From Oribacterium sp. (GTDB lineage Bacteria; Bacillota_A; Clostridia; Lachnospirales; Lachnospiraceae), in the NCBI GenBank assembly GCA_017940955.1, contig JAGAXP010000017.1, positions 1-63,651 on the forward strand: a stretch of 63,651 nucleotides of DNA, written 5' to 3'. Shown one piece after another: positions 58,500 to 63,651 of the stretch. How positions within the stretch are numbered: the first letter of the stretch is position 1; each line of letters opens with the position of its first letter. Below the pieces are notes generated by a model, which did no database searches, was not told the DNA's origin, and was given only the letters and a program-made list of their open reading frames with translations. The position numbers and the translations under genes were made by a program.

Positions 58500-60803
58500 T
58501 CACTCCTCTCCCGTATCTGCGTCATCAGTTTTCCCAGCCGCCCAGGCGATCCCGGACAGCACAAAATACACGCACGGCAGTGCGCAGCCATTTCCCCAGA
58601 GCTTGTACTCCGCGGCATCCGTGTAAGGATCGGCGAGCCACTTGCGGATCTGCTTTTCCGTCTTCGGTTTGCCGTCCGGCTTTGTCACTCCACGCCATGT
58701 CTCCCAGACATCCGTCCAGAAGGCGATATCCTCATCGGTCGGATCAGGGATCGCAAGTTTCGAACACCACCAGTCCGGGAAGCCCTGGAGCCTCGCACAC
58801 TCGGTCGGCGTCAGCCTGCGCACGATGTAGATGGGCTCATCATTCGGCGTGTCGTTTACGATAGGCGGGTCTTTATAATCCGTAGCCACCAGTGTTCCTG
58901 CCTGTTCCTTCGACGGGTTCATGAAGAAGGAATTCTTCGATGCGGAATAGTGCTCGTCAGTCGGTGCGGCGACCGCGTGATGGTCGATGGTATTGAGCGT
59001 AAAGCTCACTTCTTCGTTCACTCCGTCCCCCTGCGGACCGTTCTTATCCGCCCGTCCGATCATGGAGCCTTGCAGGGCATAGGCAGGGTCTTTCTCGACC
59101 ACAGCCACACCGCCTTGGTTTCCCGCAGGGTCGGGCTTGTCCGTGCTAAGGGTTCTCGCCGTATCGGTCGGATATACATGCCCTCTCGATACTCTGGAGC
59201 CTTCGGACGTGAATCGTACATCGTAGGTCTCCGGCACAGGAGCCACAACGCAGATGCCTCCCTGGTTGCTGCTGACCGCATTGCCGCCGCTCTGGTCAAG
59301 CGTCCGGCTTGTCTTCGCCTCATAGAATCCGCTGTGAGGATTGTCCGACAGCATGGCGTGGGAGCTCTTGCTGCACACACCGAAGGCTTTGATCTCCGGC
59401 TTTGCCACCGCATCCGGGCCGGATGCCTGCATGGTCGGCGCAAGCTCCTCATTCACGGCGAAGTTGAAGTTTGCCTTCTCGCCGCTTGTGAACGCAGGCT
59501 TGCCGATGCCATAGGACGGATGATAAACCATCGGAACGGTATCTCCCGCCCCGGTATCCAGAGTATGCGCCACGTCTCCCGTGACGCTGCCATTGTAGCG
59601 GTCAAAGCCCTGTGCGTCCTTCGGCTGGAAGAGCGTCTGGTCGTTGTTGCATCCGAGGGTGGCGCTCTTGTCATGTTGACATAAAATGCCTTTCCCGCCT
59701 CCCTCGCATCCCCCGCGGATTTTCAGCGTCACCGGCTCGGCTACCAGCGGAACATTTCCGCCTCCTGTGCCTGCCCTCTCACAAAGGGTCTGGCATTTAT
59801 CGTCCTCCCGGATCTTCACACGCCCATCGGTCGGATGGTTTTCGATGCTGAGTGCCGCCGGAACCACACCGGCGCGGAGCGTCGGAGACATCTCTTCCTC
59901 GTAGCCGATGCTCCGGCTCTGGGCGCTGTGTTCCGTGGAAAAGCCAGCCGACTGAAGCACAGCCGGGTGATTGCCGTGGTCCTGCGCCACCAGCGCCAGG
60001 GACTTGTTCTCAGTGATGCCGACTCCGCTGTTACCCTGTGTGTTTACACAGAGGACTCCACCTCTATCGTCAGTCCGCCCGCCTGTCTCTCCAGTGCCTT
60101 CTTCAGCACCTCCGGTAGCTCTTTCCCACGAACGGAAGCCCTGCGGAGTATACCCAGACACGCCCTCGGACTTAAATAGTACTTCTCCGGCACTTCCGCC
60201 AGCAAAATCTGCGACAAGGTAGATCCTTGCTCTTCGTTGGGGGACGGACCAGTATTGAGCATCGAGAACTCTGTAAGCCACGCTCCATCCGTCTCCCAGA
60301 TATACGTCTGCTTTTGGCCATCGGTGATTCGAAGGCGAAGGCACCTCGACCCCTTCTTCTTTAACTCCGATAACTGCTTCGAGGACAGCTTTGAAATCGT
60401 CTCCTCTGTTGGAGGAGAAGGCGCCGGGCACGTTCTCCCAGACGCAGTATCTTGGATATTCTCCATTCGTTTTCTCCCTCATCTCTTTGATGATCCGGAT
60501 CGCCTGGAAGAACAGATTGGAGCGTTCGCCCTCATGGATGCCCGCCCGCTTTCCCGCGATGGAAAGGTCCTGGCACGGGCTTCCGAATGTGATGATGTCC
60601 ACCGGCTCCAGGTCACCTCCGTTGATCCCGGATACATCTCCGTAATGCTTCACCTGCGGCAGACGCTTATGCGTCACCAGCACAGGAAATGGTTCGATTT
60701 CTGAATTCCACTTCGGCTCGATCCCGGCAAGGATCCCGCCAAAGGGAAAACTCCCGGAGCCATCGAACAGGCTGCCGAGAGTCAATGTCTTTTTCTCACT
60801 CAT
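58500..60803 (-). CDS. C5-cytosine DNA methyltransferase with repeat-filled insertion, 767 aa
   Basis: It transfers a methyl group from SAM to cytosine C5. Motif I is LFDGSGSFPFGG, motif IV holds the catalytic Cys77 in GSPCQDLS, motif VI is ENVPG at about 123, motif VIII is QRRARIYLV at about 189-197, motif IX is RRLTPTECARLQGFPD and motif X is LWGNGCALPC. Between about 200 and 655 lies a 450-residue insert made of nine or so units of the type TL....GG....PVV (for example TLDQSGGNAV, TLSTDKPDPAG and TLVATDYKDPP). Normal enzymes of this family have 300-450 residues. The insert covers the DNA-recognition region. Confidence 0.92.
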   Translation of the reverse strand: MSEKKTLTLGSLFDGSGSFPFGGILAGIEPKWNSEIEPFPVLVTHKRLPQVKHYGDVSGINGGDLEPVDIITFGSPCQDLSIAGKRAGIHEGERSNLFFQAIRIIKEMREKTNGEYPRYCVWENVPGAFSSNRGDDFKAVLEAVIGVKEEGVEVPSPSNHRWPKADVYLGDGWSVAYRVLDAQYWSVPQRRARIYLVADFAGGSAGEVLFKSEGVSGYTPQGFRSWERATGGAEEGTGETGGRTDDRGGVLCVNTQGNSGVGITENKSLALVAQDHGNHPAVLQSAGFSTEHSAQSRSIGYEEEMSPTLRAGVVPAALSIENHPTDGRVKIREDDKCQTLCERAGTGGGNVPLVAEPVTLKIRGGCEGGGKGILCQHDKSATLGCNNDQTLFQPKDAQGFDRYNGSVTGDVAHTLDTGAGDTVPMVYHPSYGIGKPAFTSGEKANFNFAVNEELAPTMQASGPDAVAKPEIKAFGVCSKSSHAMLSDNPHSGFYEAKTSRTLDQSGGNAVSSNQGGICVVAPVPETYDVRFTSEGSRVSRGHVYPTDTARTLSTDKPDPAGNQGGVAVVEKDPAYALQGSMIGRADKNGPQGDGVNEEVSFTLNTIDHHAVAAPTDEHYSASKNSFFMNPSKEQAGTLVATDYKDPPIVNDTPNDEPIYIVRRLTPTECARLQGFPDWWCSKLAIPDPTDEDIAFWTDVWETWRGVTKPDGKPKTEKQIRKWLADPYTDAAEYKLWGNGCALPCVYFVLSGIAWAAGKTDDADTGEE

Positions 60804-61570
60804 GTATTCTCCTCCCCGAGCATCTGCTCCTTTGCCTTCCTGCAGAACTCCGTGGAGACCTCAAAGCCGTAGCTGTGTCTGCCAAGCTCCCTCGCGGCCC
60901 GCAGTGTGCTCCCGCTCCCGGCACAGGGGTCGATCACCACATCGCTGGGGTCGGTGAAGATACCGATCAGCTTCTTCAGTACGGATACCGGCTTCTGGCT
61001 CGGATGAATCTTCGGATACTCCTTCCCGTCACGCTTCCAGTCAAACCAGTTGAAGACCATGTGGGTCTTGCCATCTTCGTCCATGTTGCGGAACTTCGGC
61101 AGCTTGCCCCGGTACAGCACCAGGGCGTACTCGGTCGCGCCCACGATCTTCATATTCGCTTTCAAAACCTGCGGAGAATAGTTCTTGCAGAACACCAGTG
61201 GAATATAGTTTTTGAAGCCGTACTTCTCCGCCTGGCGGATGACCTCCGGAATTTGCTGGAAGGCACAGAACACGATCATGCACGGCGCGTCCTTCTCCCC
61301 GGTCTTCGGCTCCTTCTTCAGAAGCCTGTTGCAGAAGGCGAAGTACTCCGCGATATTGAACGTGAAGTCCGTGTTGAAGGCAGCCTTGCGCGCCTTGCTG
61401 CTCTCGCCGTTTTTATTGTCGCCGTCCACATACCAGTCCGGCCGGGACGCATAGAAGTCCGTGCCAATGTTGTAGGGGATGTCCGCGATCACGAGCTGTG
61501 CCTTCGGAATGCTGTAGCCCTTGAAGTTCTGGAAGTTGTCATGGATGAGGACGCATTTCACATCACTCAT
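60800..61570 (-). CDS. adenine- or cytosine-N4 DNA methyltransferase, 256 aa
   Basis: ATG at 61570. Motif IV is ADIPYNIG at about residues 29-36, a DPPY-type variant with Ile in place of the first Pro. Motif I follows late as VIDPCAGSGSTLRAARELGR at about 214-230, which is the beta-class circular order. The middle has FCNRLLKKEPKTGEKDAP. It overlaps the neighbouring methyltransferase by 8 bp and the C5 enzyme by 4 bp, so the three are co-translated. The recognition sequence is unknown. Confidence 0.9.
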   Translation of the reverse strand: MSDVKCVLIHDNFQNFKGYSIPKAQLVIADIPYNIGTDFYASRPDWYVDGDNKNGESSKARKAAFNTDFTFNIAEYFAFCNRLLKKEPKTGEKDAPCMIVFCAFQQIPEVIRQAEKYGFKNYIPLVFCKNYSPQVLKANMKIVGATEYALVLYRGKLPKFRNMDEDGKTHMVFNWFDWKRDGKEYPKIHPSQKPVSVLKKLIGIFTDPSDVVIDPCAGSGSTLRAARELGRHSYGFEVSTEFCRKAKEQMLGEENT

Positions 61571-62831
61571 CCTGCGCCTCCTCCGGCTCAAAGGCCGCCA
61601 CCTCATCGAAGCGGAGCTTCTGCCCGTCACGGATCACGAACACGTCATCGTACTTTCCGTTGTTGTGGGCAATCGCTCTTTTTACGATGCAGTCCACGAA
61701 CTTTGGATCAAGCTCTATGCCCCGGCAGATGCGGTCCGTCTCCATGCAGGCGATCAGCGTTGAGCCGCTTCCGAGGAACGGGTCGAGCACGATGCCGTTG
61801 GTCATGGTGCTGTTCTTCATGGGATAGGCCATCAGCGTCACAGGCTTAGTGGTCGGATGATCCGGGCTGCTCTTCGGCTTGTCGTATTCCCATACCGTGA
61901 CCTGCTTGCGGTCGGCGTACCACTGATGCTTGCCGCCCTTCTTCCATCCGAACAGGCACGGCTCATGGATCCACTGATAGGGAGAGCGTCCCAATACGAG
62001 AGCGTTCTTTTTCCAGATGCAGCACCCGGAAAGATAAAACCCTGCATCCTCGTATGCCTTGCGGAAGATCAGTCCCTTGGTGTCGGCATGCCAGACGTAG
62101 ATGCTGCCGTCATCGGCAAGGTTGGCCTGCATACAGCGGAATGCGGACAGCAGGAAATCATAGAACTCCGCGTCAGGCAGATTGTCGTTCTGGATCTTTC
62201 CCGCTGTCTCTTCCACATCCACGCCGTAGGGGGGATCTGTCAGTACGAGGTTTGCCTTCTGCCCGTCCATCAGGCGGGTGTATACTTCCTCGCCGGTAGA
62301 GTCGCCGCAGATTACCCTGTGCTTTCCGATCAGCCACAGGTCTCCGGGCTTACTGAACACCGGCTGCTTCAGTTCCGAGTCGATATCGAAGTTGTCCTCT
62401 TTGACCTTCTTATCATGGAGCTTGTTGAACAGTTCCCCGATCTCAGGAGGATCAAAGCCGGTCTTGCCGATATCGAAATCACCGCTGTTGGCGATGTCTT
62501 CCAGTAGCTCCGCCAGAAGGCCATCGTCCCACTGGCCTGTGATCTTGTTCAGCGCAATGTTCAGGGCTTTCTCCCTGGTCTTGTCGATGTCCACCACCGC
62601 ACAAGGAACCTCGGTGTATCCAAGATCCTGCGCCACGGTCAGGCGCTGATGCCCGCCGATAATGGTCATGTCGGCATTGACCACAAGAGGATCGGCAAAG
62701 CCGAACTCCTCGATGGAATCCAGAATCTTCTTGTATTCCTTATCGCCCTTCTTCAGTTTCTTTCGCGGATTATATTCAGCCGGTTTCAGCACGGAAATCG
62801 GCAGGACTTTCAGTTCTGCTGTTTTCTTCAA
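61563..62831 (-). CDS. ParB-like nuclease domain fused to N6/N4 DNA methyltransferase, 422 aa
   Basis: Residues 1 to about 110 form a ParB/Srx N-terminal domain, with LKPAEYNPRKKLKKGD and PLVVNADMTIIGGHQRL, where GxHR-like residues are conserved. The methyltransferase part has LTDPPYGVDVE (motif IV, about 200-210), PTTKPVTLMAYP and LDPFLGSGSTLIA (motif I) near 370. This architecture is common in phage-encoded modification methylases of Clostridia. It is the first methyltransferase of the operon. Confidence 0.92.
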   Translation of the reverse strand: MKKTAELKVLPISVLKPAEYNPRKKLKKGDKEYKKILDSIEEFGFADPLVVNADMTIIGGHQRLTVAQDLGYTEVPCAVVDIDKTREKALNIALNKITGQWDDGLLAELLEDIANSGDFDIGKTGFDPPEIGELFNKLHDKKVKEDNFDIDSELKQPVFSKPGDLWLIGKHRVICGDSTGEEVYTRLMDGQKANLVLTDPPYGVDVEETAGKIQNDNLPDAEFYDFLLSAFRCMQANLADDGSIYVWHADTKGLIFRKAYEDAGFYLSGCCIWKKNALVLGRSPYQWIHEPCLFGWKKGGKHQWYADRKQVTVWEYDKPKSSPDHPTTKPVTLMAYPMKNSTMTNGIVLDPFLGSGSTLIACMETDRICRGIELDPKFVDCIVKRAIAHNNGKYDDVFVIRDGQKLRFDEVAAFEPEEAQDE

Positions 62832-63085
62832 TTCGCACCTCCGTAAAATCGCATGACCTCACACAGCGGAATGAAAAAAGAGCCAAGCGTAAAGCCCAGC
62901 TCCAGATCCCCTGTGGATTCCATATATTCTTCTGTCAGGCTGCACCACTCCGGCGAGATGCCGTTTATGGATGCCAGCACTTTATCCTCCCCGTAGTCGA
63001 TGGCGTGTACCAGGACTGCTCCGGTATTGCAGATCGTGTACACACCGATGACCGTGGAGAGATCAAGCATTCTCTGTTCCGCCAT
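62828..63085 (-). CDS. hypothetical protein, 85 aa
   Basis: ATG at 63085 with ACGGAG upstream; a longer frame to 63256 lies inside the nrdG fragment. The product (MAEQRMLDLSTVIGVYTICN, then ISPEWCSLTEEYMESTGDLE) is small and acidic, with LGFTLGSFFIPLCEVMRFYG at the end. No family is recognised. It overlaps the truncated nrdG by 23 bp on one side and the ParB-MTase by 4 bp on the other. Confidence 0.68.
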   Translation of the reverse strand: MAEQRMLDLSTVIGVYTICNTGAVLVHAIDYGEDKVLASINGISPEWCSLTEEYMESTGDLELGFTLGSFFIPLCEVMRFYGGAN

Positions 63086-63515
63086 AGGCTTCTCCGTTCC
63101 GCAGATGGATGATCCGCTGATTCCGGCTGCCCCGGAAGGCAAGGGAGACATCTTTCTGCGATTCGATAAACGGTCCGTCCACCACCACGTCCACAAGCTG
63201 GAGCAGCGGCGAGTCAGACACACTTTCAAGACGATAGCCTGTATAGAGCCAGACATCCTTTTCCGGCAGCTCCGCCCTCACCCTTTGCAGGAAAGGTAGG
63301 AACGCCCTCTGGTTCTCCGGCTCCATCGGATCACCGCCGAGAATGGAAAGGCCCTGAATCCAAGAAGGACGCAGGGCACGGATCAGTTCTTCTTCTGTAT
63401 CTTCTGTAAACGGTTCGCCGTAGTCAAAGTCCCATGTCTCCGGCTGGAAGCACCCAGCGCAGTGGTTCCTGCACCCGGACACAAACAGGGAGACACGGAC
63501 TCCGGGGCCGTAAAC
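63063..63515 (-). pseudogene. nrdG: anaerobic ribonucleotide reductase activating protein, 5'-truncated
   Basis: The open frame includes the radical-SAM site CRNHCAGC (CxxxCxxC), then FQPETWDFDYGEPFT, GLSILGGDPMEPENQ and a WLYTGYRLE strand, all typical of NrdG, which activates class III ribonucleotide reductase. In the frame the sequence starts VYGPGVRVSLFVSGC, directly after an in-frame TAA (63518-63516). Complete NrdG has about 12-20 more residues before this point (ending in NGPGVRVS-like). So the 5' end and promoter are missing. A GTG at 63482 could still start a short form, but the upstream junction suggests the gene was cut by an element boundary. Confidence 0.85.
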
Positions 63516-63651
63516 TTAAAAATTTAATATATTTCATCTATATCCTACAGAACCGCATAAATGCTAGAGTTATAGGGTTTTGTATATTCTTTTTAATATC
63601 TACAAAATCAGATAATCTACAAATCAATATAGGTGGTGTTATGTAGACCAA
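63516..63651. other. AT-rich flank beyond the element boundary
   Basis: This 136-bp end is clearly richer in A and T than the rest of the window and contains no ORF with a ribosome site. It begins where the nrdG frame is cut. It is probably chromosomal DNA or a different element outside the prophage. Confidence 0.5.

Overview
The window looks like a bacterial chromosome segment from the Clostridia, most likely a Lachnospiraceae-type gut Firmicute. The reasons are strong GGAGG ribosome binding sites, frequent TTG and GTG starts, many large serine recombinases with zinc ribbons, DUF3846 and DUF4314 proteins, an LLH-type holin and a multi-enzyme endolysin. This placement is inference from gene content; no rRNA, tRNA or other taxonomic marker is present. 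Nearly all of the window is mobile or accessory DNA, and most genes lie on the minus strand.

Layout, left to right. (1) 1-1091 has no convincing gene but carries four direct repeats and a terminator. (2) 1092-5482 is one minus-strand operon: a RecA/RepA-like ATPase, a large serine recombinase, two small proteins that repeat the recombinase's C-terminal module, and an unknown protein. It is followed by an Xre regulator (5744) and a convergent unknown gene (6189-6569). (3) 6651-10444 holds two insertion sequences. One is an IS110-type element whose ends are unresolved. The other is a complete IS4-family element, 8705-10434, with a 10-bp target duplication and a frameshifted transposase. (4) 10624-14423 is a nucleotide-sugar operon: two UDP-glucose dehydrogenase-type enzymes, one fused to an Xre DNA-binding domain, and a UDP-glucuronate epimerase-type enzyme. 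(5) 14687-16129 encodes an AlbA_2-type ATP-binding regulator. (6) 16228-23127 is a run of five tandem serine recombinases in two transcription units.

(7) 23326-52442 is the late region of a siphovirus-type prophage of HK97 style, reading leftward in the order terminase, portal, ClpP-like protease, capsid, connectors, tail tube, frameshifted tail chaperone, tape measure, baseplate and fibre proteins, glycosyltransferase, holin, endolysin. A 4.2-kb element with three tyrosine recombinases (RIT-like) sits exactly at the stop codon of the tail chaperone frameshift product. (8) 52532-58471 is an early or regulatory region of short genes. Six of them are preceded by the same promoter-like cassette, and one encodes a sigma-region-2-like protein. 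(9) 58500-63085 encodes three DNA methyltransferases and a small protein. (10) A 5'-truncated nrdG gene ends abruptly near 63515, where the DNA turns AT-rich. This looks like an element boundary.

How the parts fit: the prophage carries packaging, head, tail, lysis, DNA modification and several integrases. The repeated promoter cassettes suggest coordinated expression of the small-gene region. The left module looks like a separate integrative element. The most notable points are the RIT-like insertion at the chaperone stop codon, the recombinase module repeated as stand-alone genes, the promoter cassettes, the repeat-filled C5 methyltransferase and the HTH-dehydrogenase fusion.
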